A stretch of DNA of 64,000 nucleotides from Pseudoalteromonas sp. MMG010 (lineage in GTDB: Bacteria > Pseudomonadota > Gammaproteobacteria > Enterobacterales > Alteromonadaceae): NCBI RefSeq assembly GCF_018100905.1, contig NZ_JAGJEG010000009.1:62001-126000 (forward strand), given 5' to 3'. A program made the position numbers and the translations under genes. The first letter of the stretch is position 1. Each line of letters begins with the position of its first letter. The notes beneath the pieces were generated by a model. The model did not search any database. It had not been told where the DNA came from and was given only the letters and a program-made list of their open reading frames with translations. Shown here piece by piece: positions 19,222-28,588 of this stretch.

Positions 19222-21840
19222 ATGAAGTTAAAAACCAATTTATTAAACCAAGCCGTTAAGTTTGCCTTAGCAACGACGACTGCCGGGGTATTTATATCGG
19301 GTTCTGTAGTTGCAGCTGAAGCTGAAGCTGAAGCTGAACAAGTTAAAGTGTCTGAGAATGTTGAAAAAATAGCAGTTGTCGGCTCACGTGCTGCACCTCG
19401 CTCAATTAGCGACTCACCAGTACCTATCGATATTGTTAGCGCAGATGAACTAAGTAAAAATGGCTCAACGGATATGCTTGATATGTTACAAGCTGCCGTG
19501 CCTTCATTTAATGTACGTCAACAACCTATTTCTGATGCAGCCTCATTTATCCGTCCAGTTAACTTACGTGGCTTATCTTCAGACTCGACACTAATATTAC
19601 TTAACGGCAAACGACGTCATCGTGCCTCAGTCATTGCATTTCAAGGCGGTGGTGTAAACGATGGTGCTCAAGGTCCTGATATTTCAGTGATCCCTAGTGT
19701 TGCTTTAAAACAAGTAGAAGTATTACGTGATGGTGCTGCCGCGCAATATGGTTCAGATGCTATTGCTGGGGTTATGAACTTTGTACTTAAAGATGCTGCC
19801 GAAGGCGGTTCTATTTCAATACGTAAAGGTCAATATTACGAAGGTGACGGCGATCAAACTGTGATTGATGCCAATATTGGTTTACCTTTTACTGACGATG
19901 GCTTTGTGAACTTATCGGCACAATATAAAACCGCAGATGCGACGAGCCGCACATTACAACGCCCTGATGCACAAGCTCTAATCGACGCAGGAAATAGCGC
20001 AGTCAATGATCCAGCACAAACGTGGGGTAACCCAGAGCTAGAAGACGATTTAACTTTATTTGCCAATGTCGGTCTCGATTTAGGTAATAACAGCGAATTC
20101 TACATGTTTGGTAACTACTCAGACAGAACCGCCACTTCAGGTTATTACTACCGTAACCCACAAAACCGTGGGGGTGTTTTTACCGATGGAAATGGTGATT
20201 TATTAGTTGGTGCAATGGATGGCAATGCAGACGCTTGTCCAAATATTGCGATTACTAGCGATAATGTACTCACTCAAGATGATTACATTAATAACGTTGC
20301 CAACAACGAAAATTGTTTTGCCTTTAATGAAATTTTACCTGGCGGTTACACACCTTTATTTACTGGTGAGATCAACGATACGTCACTGACCATGGGAACG
20401 AAAGGCGAAATTAATGACGGCTTTTTAGCGGGTGCATTTTATGATTTAAGCGGTTCATTTGGTCGCAATAAATCAACGTATACTCTAAACAATACCGTTA
20501 ACCCTTCATTAGGGGCTAATCAACCGAGTGACTTATCATTTGAAACCGGTTCGTATATTCAACTAGAAAAATCATTCAATGGCGATATTTCGAAGCAATT
20601 TGATATTGGTCTATACGATGCACTTAACGTTGCCTCGGGTGTTGAATGGCGCCAAGAAAGCTTTGAAATTGTATCGGGTGAGCAAGCTTCATGGGAGCAA
20701 GGTCCACTTGCATCGCAAGGCTTTAGTGTTGGCTCACATGGTTTTGCAGGATTTTCTCCTGAATCACAAGGTGTATACACACGTCAAAGTATCGCAGCCT
20801 ACCTTGATGTAGAATCGTACGTTACCGAAGATCTACTATTAGGTGCCGCGTTACGTTATGAAGACTTTTCATCGTTTGGTAATACAACAAATTATAAGTT
20901 ATCAGGTCAGTATACATTTAACGACGAGTTTTCGATGCGTGCATCGCATTCAACCGGCTTTAGAGCACCAACGGTAGGTCAAGCGAATGTCGTTAACACT
21001 CAAACATCATTGGTCAATGGCGAATTAATCCAATCGGCAACGTACTCACCGACTCACCCAGTTTCGGTACAAAAAGGCGGGATTGAGCTTACTCCAGAAG
21101 AGTCTGAAAGCTATGCAATAGGCGCCGTGTACGAAAATGGTGATTTCTTTTTAACGGTTGATTTATACCACATTGAAGTGACTGACCGTGTTGCACAAAC
21201 AGACAAACTATTTATTACCCAAGAAGATGTTGATGCATTAGAAGGTCTTTACGCTAACCCAGAGTTATTGTTAGGTGGTTCAATTACGTTCTTCGCGAAT
21301 GACTTTGATACGACTACTCAAGGTGCCGATGTGGTTGCCAATTACTCGACAGAATTATTTAGCGGTGATACTACATTTAGCTTAGCGTATAACTACAACA
21401 CAACTGAGGTAAGTAATGCGGGTAGTTACACTTCTGAATTTAAAGTAAAGCGTTTAGAAGAAGGTATTCCTGAGCACCGTGCTACATTTACCATTGCACA
21501 GCAATGGGACGATGTAAGTATGTTTGTACGTACAAATTACTTTGGCGAATACTTTGCAACACATGCTGATGAGCCAGATATTGGTGATACTTACGGCTGG
21601 TCTAAAACAGCTAGCTCTGCTGTTACCTTTGACGTAGAAGTTAGTTACTTTGTAACCGAAGATATTACGTTATCATTAGGTGCAAATAACATTTTCGATA
21701 CCGAAGCTGAAGAGCTACAAGAAGTATCGGCCGATGGTTCATATGGCTCACAAGGCGTAGTGGGTGGTAAGTACTACGAAAGTGGTCCTTTTGATTACAA
21801 TGGCGGTTTTTACTACGCTAAAGCAACTTACCGTTTCTAA
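19222..21840 (+). CDS. TonB-dependent outer-membrane receptor
   Basis: 872 residues from the ATG at 19222 (GGGGA 8 bases upstream; the frame is open upstream without an RBS). The signal peptide ends around VVAAEA and is followed by an AEAEAEAE run encoded by four tandem GCTGAA repeats. The TonB-box-like VEKIAVVGS precedes the plug: SPVPIDIVSADEL, LNLRG-type VNLRGLSSDSTLILLNGKRRH, VEVLRDGAAAQYGSDAIAGVMNFVLK. A barrel of about 700 residues ends in GGFYYAKATYRF with terminal Phe. This is the common Alteromonadales receptor type for iron complexes, vitamins or peptides; substrate unassigned. It is monocistronic with a strong terminator. Confidence 0.92.
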   Translation: MKLKTNLLNQAVKFALATTTAGVFISGSVVAAEAEAEAEQVKVSENVEKIAVVGSRAAPRSISDSPVPIDIVSADELSKNGSTDMLDMLQAAVPSFNVRQQPISDAASFIRPVNLRGLSSDSTLILLNGKRRHRASVIAFQGGGVNDGAQGPDISVIPSVALKQVEVLRDGAAAQYGSDAIAGVMNFVLKDAAEGGSISIRKGQYYEGDGDQTVIDANIGLPFTDDGFVNLSAQYKTADATSRTLQRPDAQALIDAGNSAVNDPAQTWGNPELEDDLTLFANVGLDLGNNSEFYMFGNYSDRTATSGYYYRNPQNRGGVFTDGNGDLLVGAMDGNADACPNIAITSDNVLTQDDYINNVANNENCFAFNEILPGGYTPLFTGEINDTSLTMGTKGEINDGFLAGAFYDLSGSFGRNKSTYTLNNTVNPSLGANQPSDLSFETGSYIQLEKSFNGDISKQFDIGLYDALNVASGVEWRQESFEIVSGEQASWEQGPLASQGFSVGSHGFAGFSPESQGVYTRQSIAAYLDVESYVTEDLLLGAALRYEDFSSFGNTTNYKLSGQYTFNDEFSMRASHSTGFRAPTVGQANVVNTQTSLVNGELIQSATYSPTHPVSVQKGGIELTPEESESYAIGAVYENGDFFLTVDLYHIEVTDRVAQTDKLFITQEDVDALEGLYANPELLLGGSITFFANDFDTTTQGADVVANYSTELFSGDTTFSLAYNYNTTEVSNAGSYTSEFKVKRLEEGIPEHRATFTIAQQWDDVSMFVRTNYFGEYFATHADEPDIGDTYGWSKTASSAVTFDVEVSYFVTEDITLSLGANNIFDTEAEELQEVSADGSYGSQGVVGGKYYESGPFDYNGGFYYAKATYRF

Positions 21841-21863
21841 GTTTAAACTCAACTAAATTAATT

Positions 21864-21896
21864 AAGGCGAAATGATTCATCATTTCGCCTTTTTTG
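21864..21896 (+). terminator. Rho-independent terminator
   Basis: AAGGCGAAATGA pairs with TCATTTCGCCTT around TTCA, followed by TTTTT; it closes the TonB receptor gene. Confidence 0.92.
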
Positions 21897-21915
21897 TTAT
21901 GTCAGTTAGAATAAT

Positions 21916-22845
21916 TTAAGCGCTATGATTACTTTTGTTATCGCCATAATAGTTAAACCATTGCAACACGTCACAAAATTGCTCTTTTCTCGCCTGAGGA
22001 TGAGTTAACATTGTAATATGATCGTAATCATGACTATGCCCAAATTTACGCCCATATATTTGCATTTTTTGCACTCCAACACCGGATTCCTCTATAAACT
22101 TTTTAATATCGATCGGCTGCGCCAACGCTTTATCGTTTACTGCTGCAATATGTAAAATAGGCGCTAAGGATACCTTGGTTAATGCTTGGCCATAGTTAAA
22201 TCCGTCATCACTATCAATCCATGCATTTTGTTTAGCCCACTGCATACTTTGCCAATGTGACTTTGTGCTTTCATTATCACTGCCCCATCTAAGCTTTTTG
22301 GCAGGTAAATAACCACACACTTTTGCAATAACCGGGGCTAAGGTGTACCAAATTACATTCGCTTGTAAAAACTTATAAGGGTGGTTGTTATACAAAGCGC
22401 GTTTACTACCAAAATAAGCACATGCTTTTACTGTATTTATATACTCAGGAAAACGAGCCAATACACTATTCATCAGAACACCTCCCCAAGAATGGGCGAC
22501 CCAATAATCAGGAAACTTTCCTTCTAATGCATTAATTTTGTGAATAAATGCGGGTATATCGTGAGTAATTGCTTCACTTTGGCCGTGTAAATCACCTTTC
22601 GTAATTGCCGGCTTGCTTTCGCCTCGCCCTCGTAAATCAGCAACATAACAACGATATCCTTGTTCAGCTAAAAATGGGGCTAATCCTTTGTTGCTATGCG
22701 TATAAAAAATTTTTCCATTTTCTACAGCACCATGTAATAAAAATACTACGCCTAACGTTGATTTTTTCCTCGATGTTATACAGCGCAAATGCAGCGTTTC
22801 ACCCGATGTAAGCTCAATAAAATGTGAGTGTTGATTAATTGTCAT
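21916..22845 (-). CDS. Alpha/beta-hydrolase
   Basis: 309 residues, cytosolic. The oxyanion motif FLLHGAVENGKIF, strand/turn YVADLRGRGESKP and the nucleophile elbow HSWGG (Ser) are clear. The acid lies in HIAAVNDKAL (Asp) and the base in FGHSHDYDHITMLTHP (His). This is the serine-hydrolase fold with intact triad; the sequence resembles lysophospholipase/esterase-like members, but substrate cannot be assigned. It is convergent with the TonB receptor and divergent from rlmF. Confidence 0.85.
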   Translation of the reverse strand: MTINQHSHFIELTSGETLHLRCITSRKKSTLGVVFLLHGAVENGKIFYTHSNKGLAPFLAEQGYRCYVADLRGRGESKPAITKGDLHGQSEAITHDIPAFIHKINALEGKFPDYWVAHSWGGVLMNSVLARFPEYINTVKACAYFGSKRALYNNHPYKFLQANVIWYTLAPVIAKVCGYLPAKKLRWGSDNESTKSHWQSMQWAKQNAWIDSDDGFNYGQALTKVSLAPILHIAAVNDKALAQPIDIKKFIEESGVGVQKMQIYGRKFGHSHDYDHITMLTHPQARKEQFCDVLQWFNYYGDNKSNHSA

Positions 22846-22967
22846 GGCTATTCCTTTATTGTCACCTTAACTCATCCTACCAGTAGTTTATTGAAAAAGT
22901 AAAAGAATACGCATTCTTTACAGCTTTTGTTACAATAGCGCTAAATTGTTATTGTTAATTAAATACT

Positions 22968-23900
22968 ATGAAACCCACTGGTAGCAAAAAACTTCATCCT
23001 CGCAATCAACATAATCAAGGCTATCACTTCGAGCAGTTAATTGCTGCAGAGCCTACATTAAGTGCTTTTATAGTTAAAACCCCTGCGGGAACTGATAGCA
23101 TAGACTTTAGCAATAACAAGGCGGTTAAAACCCTTAATCAGGCGCTATTAAAAGCACACTATAATATTTCATTTTGGGATATACCTGATCACAATTTGTG
23201 CCCACCAATCCCCGGGCGTGTTGATTATATTCACTACTTAGCAGATTTACTTAGTGAAGATAATAATGCTGTAATCCCTACCGGCGGCCAGGTAAAAGTA
23301 CTCGACATTGGTACAGGTGCAAACTTAGTTTACCCATTAACAGGCTCATTTGAATATCAATGGCACTTTACAGGAAGCGATATTGATATTGCTTCGGTAA
23401 AAATAGCTAAACAAATTGCGCAATTTAATCGTTTAAACGTAGCCGTAAAGCATCAACCTAATTCAGCGCAACTTTTTAATTCAATTATCAAACCCCGTGA
23501 CTTTTTTCATTTAACCTTATGTAATCCGCCATTTCATGCCAGTGCAAACGATGCACAAAAAGGAACGGCCAGAAAATGGAAAAATCTAGCAAAAGGCCAG
23601 TCAGCCACAACGCTTAACTTTTCGGGCAAAAGTAACGAGCTATGGTGCGAAGGGGGAGAAGTGAAGTTTATTACAAACATGATACAAGAAAGTGAAGCAT
23701 TTGCTGAGCAAGCATTGTGGTTTACATCGTTGGTATCAAAGAAAGATTCGCTAGATGTATTAATTAAACAGTTAAAAAAAGCACCGATAGCTGAATATAA
23801 AATAATAGATATGGCACAAGGGCAAAAAATAAGTCGCTTTATTGCTTGGAGTTATTTTGATAAAACAACAAGAGAGGAAGTGTGTAGAGCCTTCACCTAG
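22968..23900 (+). CDS. rlmF: 23S rRNA (adenine-1618-N6)-methyltransferase
   Basis: Methylates A1618 of 23S rRNA using SAM. 310 residues, in line with RlmF (YbiN). It begins with the family motif LHPRNQHNQGYHFEQLI, has SFWDIPDHNLCPPIPGRVDYIHYLADLL, SAM motif I VLDIGTGANLVYPL, GSDID and the catalytic NPPFHAS (NPPF, an N6-adenine methyltransferase motif IV). The C-terminal EVKFITNMIQESEAF and YKIIDMAQGQKISRFIAWSY are also typical. It appears monocistronic and is convergent with tdk. Confidence 0.96.
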   Translation: MKPTGSKKLHPRNQHNQGYHFEQLIAAEPTLSAFIVKTPAGTDSIDFSNNKAVKTLNQALLKAHYNISFWDIPDHNLCPPIPGRVDYIHYLADLLSEDNNAVIPTGGQVKVLDIGTGANLVYPLTGSFEYQWHFTGSDIDIASVKIAKQIAQFNRLNVAVKHQPNSAQLFNSIIKPRDFFHLTLCNPPFHASANDAQKGTARKWKNLAKGQSATTLNFSGKSNELWCEGGEVKFITNMIQESEAFAEQALWFTSLVSKKDSLDVLIKQLKKAPIAEYKIIDMAQGQKISRFIAWSYFDKTTREEVCRAFT

Positions 23901-23919
23901 CCATACACACCCATATCGA

Positions 23920-24507
23920 TTACATTCTTGTAATATTTAATGCTTCTTTATAATGCTTGCGGCAAACCGACACATAACGATCGTTGCCGCCAATTTCAAC
24001 TTGATTACCATCAGCAATGGCATTGCCTTCGCTATCGGTACGAAGCACATGATTAGCTTTACGGCCACAATGGCATACTGTTTTAAGCTCTATAAGCTTA
24101 TCTGCCCAGGCTAATAAATATTGCGAACCGGTAAATAGTTCACCTCTAAAGTCATTACGCAAGCCATAACACAGTACCGGTATACCCAATTCATCCACGA
24201 CATCAGTTAACTGCATCACTTGATCTTTTGATAAAAATTGACATTCATCAACTAAAACACAATGGCGTTTTTGCTCGTTATTTAACGATTCAATAAGTGA
24301 ATATACATTTTCGTTGGCATCAAAAATATGTGCATCGGCTTGTAAGCCAATACGAGATGACACTTTTCCTACCCCTGCTCTGTCATCAATTGCTGCCGTT
24401 AAAATAACCGGCTCCATGCCTCTTTCTCTATAATTAAATGCCGATTGCAGCAAGGTGGTAGATTTACCCGCATTCATTGCAGAGTAATAAAAATATAATT
24501 GTGCCAT
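23920..24507 (-). CDS. tdk: Thymidine kinase
   Basis: Phosphorylates thymidine and deoxyuridine with ATP in salvage. 195 residues, type II TK size. P-loop [10 protein letters not shown] near residue 11, VLVDECQFL (Walker B/catalytic Glu), and the zinc lasso Cys residues CHC near 140 and a later Cys in VSVCRKHY (only three Cys plus an adjacent His are plain). No partner genes; own upstream gap. Confidence 0.96.
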   Translation of the reverse strand: MAQLYFYYSAMNAGKSTTLLQSAFNYRERGMEPVILTAAIDDRAGVGKVSSRIGLQADAHIFDANENVYSLIESLNNEQKRHCVLVDECQFLSKDQVMQLTDVVDELGIPVLCYGLRNDFRGELFTGSQYLLAWADKLIELKTVCHCGRKANHVLRTDSEGNAIADGNQVEIGGNDRYVSVCRKHYKEALNITRM

Positions 24508-24582
24508 TATTATTGTGCCTTCACTTTATTAGAGCGCTTATGCTACCGTAAAGTGAGTAGAATACCAATTTGATAGCACTAT

Positions 24583-25377
24583 TTAATACGTTAAATTAGC
24601 CATGTATTTTAAATACGTCGGTACAGTGTCATTATGTTCAAACCATTGCCAAATTTTATTTGTTAACGTTTCATTTTGCTTATAAAAGGCGAGCGAAAAA
24701 ACTACATATCCATCATTTATGTGTAAGGGGGGGTATATCTGCGACACCTTGCTATGAAATGGGTAGCCCGCTACATTTTCTCCATTAATTTGGCAAATAT
24801 CTAAACTGGCATCAACAACCCCTTTTTCTAGTAAAGTATATGAGTGCTTATTTGAAAGCGTGTTGTAGATTGTAAACTGGGTTTTATCAATGCGATGATT
24901 TACCCCATAAGCAAAAGGAATCGCCACACTAAACTTTTTGTTATTCGGTTTTGAGTTAACAAATGCGTTACGAAAAGAGCTCTCTCCAACTAAACACATA
25001 CCAAATCGACTAATAGCCCCCCGCTCATTGATGCGATTATTAAGTGTAGGGTAAACGGCAAAATCTTTTCGTGCAGCCCGATATGTAGCAATAATACTGT
25101 GTACTTTATTATTTTTTAAATCGGCTAAGCAGCGCCGCCAAGGGGCGCGAATATATTCAATGGTCATATCGTTAAAACTAGCATCTAATTTACGTAGTAT
25201 CTCAATTGACGCACCGGGATTTTGAGTAGGAATAACAAGCCCTTCGCCGGCATACATTGGGGGAACATGTTTATCTTCATAACAAAATTTAATTACCGTA
25301 GGCTTTGCATAACTTGGCACTATATATAAAAACAAGATACTGACTAACATAATGTATTTAAAACTAAAATATCGCAT
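24583..25377 (-). CDS. Periplasmic solute-binding protein, family 3-like
   Basis: 264 residues with a signal peptide (YIMLVSILFLYIVPSYA) and the start of a type II periplasmic binding fold: IKFCYEDKHVPPMYAGEG, LDASFNDMTIEYIRAPWRRCLADLKNNKVHSIIATYRAARKDFAVYP. The Arg-Trp-Arg and 'A-T-Y-R-A-A-R-K-D-F' features match the amino-acid ABC transporter binding protein-like proteins that occur as orphans in Alteromonadales. No permease or ATPase genes lie nearby, so it may be a sensor component or orphan binding protein; ligand unknown. Confidence 0.75.
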   Translation of the reverse strand: MRYFSFKYIMLVSILFLYIVPSYAKPTVIKFCYEDKHVPPMYAGEGLVIPTQNPGASIEILRKLDASFNDMTIEYIRAPWRRCLADLKNNKVHSIIATYRAARKDFAVYPTLNNRINERGAISRFGMCLVGESSFRNAFVNSKPNNKKFSVAIPFAYGVNHRIDKTQFTIYNTLSNKHSYTLLEKGVVDASLDICQINGENVAGYPFHSKVSQIYPPLHINDGYVVFSLAFYKQNETLTNKIWQWFEHNDTVPTYLKYMANLTY

Positions 25378-25469
25378 AGTTACTTTACTTTAATAAACCA
25401 TTGTTACAGCATAGTTGTAGTTTTAATAATTGAACAGTATTTGTACTTCCTTGTTATTAAGCCCCCTAT

Positions 25470-25943
25470 TTAAAGAGTCATTCCTTCATGCCTTAGTAAC
25501 CATTTTTTTCTATCAAGTCCACCAGCGTACCCCGTTAATGTTTTATTCATGCCGATTATACGATGACAAGGCACGATGATACTGATTGGGTTTTTACCAT
25601 TTGCCGCCCCAACCGCCCTAACCGCTTTTGGGTTATTAAGTTGTTGGGCGATATAACTATAACTTTGTGTGGTCCCATAAGGTAATTGGCTCAATGTTTG
25701 CCAAACACGCTGCTGAAATTCAGTCCCTTGTACATCTAATACCACATTAAACTCTCGTCGTTGATGATCAAAATACTCATTAAGCTGCTGTGCACAATTA
25801 ATAATATGCTCATTTTTAGTGGATGCTAATGCGATTTCGGTTGTAATTATAGTAGGGTAAAAGCCAACGTAAGTTACCCCGTTTTCACTTGCCTGAATAA
25901 CAATATCGCCAATGGGTGATGCTATTTTTGTTTGTATAATCAT
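25470..25943 (-). CDS. ogt: Methylated-DNA--protein-cysteine methyltransferase
   Basis: Suicide repair of O6-methylguanine in DNA. 157 residues from the ATG at 25943, chosen because that ATG overlaps the upstream gene's TGA (ATGA) and gives the canonical N-terminus [14 protein letters not shown]; the longer frame reads inside the upstream gene. The acceptor motif is [10 protein letters not shown] (Cys), followed by [15 protein letters not shown]. The Arg finger and helix-turn-helix region ([29 protein letters not shown]) are intact. It is translationally coupled to the Ada/AlkA fusion, so the two form an alkylation-repair operon. Confidence 0.96.
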   Translation of the reverse strand: MIIQTKIASPIGDIVIQASENGVTYVGFYPTIITTEIALASTKNEHIINCAQQLNEYFDHQRREFNVVLDVQGTEFQQRVWQTLSQLPYGTTQSYSYIAQQLNNPKAVRAVGAANGKNPISIIVPCHRIIGMNKTLTGYAGGLDRKKWLLRHEGMTL

Positions 25944-27292
25944 AATTGTTGCCAAAGTTGAAAAGTTAAATACGAACGAAACGGGGCACATTTTTTCTCA
26001 TTAAAATGACCCACTAAGGCTTGTGCTTTTTTTACACCTAAATCACCTGCTAATAAAATATCAGGATCACTTTGTCCTCTAAGTTTGGCATAATTAATGG
26101 TCCACGGACCTATTCCTTTAAGCGCAAGCCAATTATCTAAATCAGTACACATTGGATTATTAGCGCAATACTCAGCTAAGTTATGTAAAGCGTTTTTACG
26201 GGATTGAGGCATTTTAAAAAATGAAAGATCACTATTTGCTACATTTTCTGCGCTAGGAAAATACACATTATCACCATGTATTTCGCCTAACTCATTAACC
26301 AATTGGGTTACTAATTTATGCGCTGCTGTCACACTCACTTGCTGGCCAAGTATGGCCCGTATTCCGGCTTCAAAATGACTCCAAATACCTGGCAAGCGCA
26401 GCCCATTTGTAAGCTTAAACGCACCGTTAATATTCTTTTCTAAATGCTGCTCAATACTGCTAATATCGGCATCTAAATCAAGTACCCTTCTTATCTGAGC
26501 AATAACGGGCTGTAAATATTGCGTATTATCAATCGTTAGATTCACTTTAAACTGGTTTTTTTCCTTAATGTAAACGGCATTAAATGCCCCTTTGCAAGAA
26601 AGATAAGTAAATGTACGGCCATAATGATTATCCCCTAGCCACTCAATAGGTTCTACTAATCGCTTTGCTAAAAAACGCTGTAAAGCATGCCAATTATACG
26701 GAGGTCTAAAACCTAGACTAAGCGTTAATGTTTCTTGGGCTTTGTTATTGTTTTTTCTCAATTTAGAAGGAGACATATTTAAGTGCTGGCTAAAAGCATC
26801 ATTAAAACGACGAATGCTATTAAAGCCTGCAGCAAAGGCAATGTGTGATAAAGGTAAGTGGGTTTCTTGAATGAGTTTTTTAGCAAAATGGCATTGATTA
26901 AAAACTCTATATTGTGTCACCGACACACCAAAATGCTGCAAAAACAAACGTCTTAAATAACGGCTACTAATCCCCAACCGAGTCGCTAATTGTTCACAAT
27001 CAGAAATCTGCTCTACATCAATAAGCTGTTTAGCTCGCAATGCTGTCGTTTTTGTTCCTTGCCAAGCAGCGCTGCCGGGTGCGCTATCAGGTCGACACCG
27101 GATACATGGCCGATAACCTTGCTGAGCAGCACTATGTGCAAATTGAAAGTAACTAACGTTTTTTTCAAGTGCCGTCGGTGCAGGGCAAATGGGGCGACAA
27201 TAAATTCCCGTTGTTTTTACAGCAATAAAAAATAACCCATCAAATCGTGGGTCTCGACTTTGTCGCGCCGCCTGCCATAGTGCTAAGTTCAT
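25940..27292 (-). CDS. alkA: Ada-type sensor/regulator fused to AlkA DNA-3-methyladenine glycosylase
   Basis: 450 residues. Domain order: Ada zinc/methylphosphotriester acceptor domain (Cys32, Cys36, Cys63, Cys66; ICRP-type YCRPICPAP and CIRCRPD), AraC-type helix-turn-helix (about 75-170), AlkA N-terminal domain, then HhH-GPD glycosylase with [15 protein letters not shown] and the catalytic Asp417 in [11 protein letters not shown]. It should excise alkylated purines and, by analogy with Ada, may activate transcription after methyl transfer to Cys32. Unlike E. coli Ada, the O6-methyltransferase is a separate downstream gene overlapping by 4 bases. Both sensing and repair are therefore co-encoded. 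Confidence 0.93.
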   Translation of the reverse strand: MNLALWQAARQSRDPRFDGLFFIAVKTTGIYCRPICPAPTALEKNVSYFQFAHSAAQQGYRPCIRCRPDSAPGSAAWQGTKTTALRAKQLIDVEQISDCEQLATRLGISSRYLRRLFLQHFGVSVTQYRVFNQCHFAKKLIQETHLPLSHIAFAAGFNSIRRFNDAFSQHLNMSPSKLRKNNNKAQETLTLSLGFRPPYNWHALQRFLAKRLVEPIEWLGDNHYGRTFTYLSCKGAFNAVYIKEKNQFKVNLTIDNTQYLQPVIAQIRRVLDLDADISSIEQHLEKNINGAFKLTNGLRLPGIWSHFEAGIRAILGQQVSVTAAHKLVTQLVNELGEIHGDNVYFPSAENVANSDLSFFKMPQSRKNALHNLAEYCANNPMCTDLDNWLALKGIGPWTINYAKLRGQSDPDILLAGDLGVKKAQALVGHFNEKKCAPFRSYLTFQLWQQL

Positions 27293-27365
27293 ACTTATAC
27301 TAAATTAATTAATATGTAGCTGTAGCTTAACCTAAATTACAATGTATGCTAGCCAAATTCGGCAC

Positions 27366-27977
27366 TTAACCTATGGCGGTTAAATATCTCTTTTCTACTT
27401 CAGGCCAATTAATTACATTGTAAAAGGCGGCTATATATTCGGGTCGACGATTTTGGTACTTTAAATAATATGCATGCTCCCAAACATCTAACGCTAAAAT
27501 AGGGGTATTAGCATTCATCAGTGGACTATCTTGATTTAAACTACTTTCTACTACTAATTGCTTTTCTGGTGTCACACAAAGCCAAGCCCAGCCACTCCCA
27601 AAGCGACTCACCGCAGCTTGAGTAAATAATTCTTTAAAAGTATCAAATCCTCCCAATTGTTGCTCTATGGCTTGGGCTAATACACCCGAAGGTTTACCTC
27701 CACCATTTGGACTCATCACTTGCCAAAACAACGAGTGATTTGCATGCCCTCCTACACATTCTTGTACTACAGGCTGTAAACTTTGCGGTAAGGATTTAAT
27801 ACAGCGTAATAATTTTTCAGCATCTTGCTCGTTATATTCGCTTGATTCTAATCCTGCATTAGCCTTATTTATATATGTTTGGTGATGCAAGCTATGATGA
27901 ATTTCCATCGTTTTTGCATCGATATGCGGCTCAAGGGCATCGTAATTATAATTAAGTTTGGGTAGCGTAAATGCCAT
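27366..27977 (-). CDS. sodA: Superoxide dismutase, Mn type
   Basis: Dismutates superoxide in the cytosol. 203 residues from the ATG at 27977 (GAGGAAA RBS on the minus strand). The longer frame overlaps the preceding gene and is not used. Sequence marks favour Mn: GGHANHSLFW (Gly-Gly instead of the Fe-type Gln-Trp region), NQDSPL (second-sphere Gln in the Mn position), and DVWEHAYYLKYQNRRPEYI with metal Asp and His. It directly follows a helical protein gene (15-base gap) and probably shares its Fur-like promoter, a setting known for Mn-SOD in Pseudomonas. Confidence 0.94.
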   Translation of the reverse strand: MAFTLPKLNYNYDALEPHIDAKTMEIHHSLHHQTYINKANAGLESSEYNEQDAEKLLRCIKSLPQSLQPVVQECVGGHANHSLFWQVMSPNGGGKPSGVLAQAIEQQLGGFDTFKELFTQAAVSRFGSGWAWLCVTPEKQLVVESSLNQDSPLMNANTPILALDVWEHAYYLKYQNRRPEYIAAFYNVINWPEVEKRYLTAIG

Positions 27978-27991
27978 CGTATTTCCTCTAT

Positions 27992-28501
27992 TTAATGAAG
28001 TAAACCAGAAGGTGTGCTTTGTGCTCCTAAACAATTGTTTATCTTATCAATTATTTCAGGTAGCACCGCATAGCGCTTTGCAAATAACATCAGCTCCGAC
28101 GATGTTTTTACATTATGATACTGACTAATTTGACGCACATAAAAATGCTCGTTTTGCATTAAAGACAAAACAGTATTATGTATTTCACATAAACAATGGC
28201 AGGCTTTTTCGACTTGCTGAAGTGCAATATATGTATCAGCTAAGTTATGACTGGCGACCACTAAAGCAGGAATGCAATGCTCTATCGCACGCGTTACATC
28301 ATCATTTAAAGGAGAATGTAAAAACTGCTGTAATAAATGGGCGGCAAGGTTTTTTGCAATAAAATAACTATCGCGAGCGGGTAAAAGTTTACCTTGTTCA
28401 AATGCACTATTACCTTGCATGATACTTGTTTGCCAAGGCGCTAGTGCATTTTCTAAATAATCTAATTGCAAGGAAGTATGGTGTTCAATTGTATTCATCA
28501 T
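27992..28501 (-). CDS. Helical protein of unknown function upstream of sodA
   Basis: About 169 residues if the ATG at 28501 is used; a TTG at 28531 with a weak TAGG RBS is the alternative. It is predicted all-helical, with pairs of helices (GKLLPARDSYFIAKNLAAHLLQQF, ADTYIALQQVEKACHCLCEIHNTV) reminiscent of tetratricopeptide repeats, though no canonical TPR consensus is secure. It is co-directional with sodA and separated by 14 bases. A comparable unknown gene precedes the Fur-controlled Mn-SOD gene in the fumC-orfX-sodA operon of Pseudomonas aeruginosa. Orthology is not established from sequence here. Confidence 0.65.
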   Translation of the reverse strand: MMNTIEHHTSLQLDYLENALAPWQTSIMQGNSAFEQGKLLPARDSYFIAKNLAAHLLQQFLHSPLNDDVTRAIEHCIPALVVASHNLADTYIALQQVEKACHCLCEIHNTVLSLMQNEHFYVRQISQYHNVKTSSELMLFAKRYAVLPEIIDKINNCLGAQSTPSGLLH

Positions 28502-28545
28502 TGTTCTGCATATGTACAAAAGATAAATCAACTTAACCTACATAA

Positions 28546-28583
28546 AATCTAAATGCAAATAAATTTCATTTAGATTTGCATTT
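28546..28583 (-). promoter_or_regulatory. Fur-box-like operator with nested inverted repeats (sodA operon)
   Basis: The 19-mer at 28552-28570, AATGCAAATAAATTTCATT, matches 15 of 17 defined positions of the Fur consensus AATGAnAATnATTnTCATT. It is embedded in a perfect 11-bp inverted repeat, AAATCTAAATG (28546-28556) with CATTTAGATTT (28567-28577), and a second pair, AAATGCAAAT with ATTTGCATTT (28574-28583). The position immediately upstream of the orf-sodA pair fits iron repression of Mn-SOD. Confidence 0.6.
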
Positions 28584-28588
28584 AAAGT

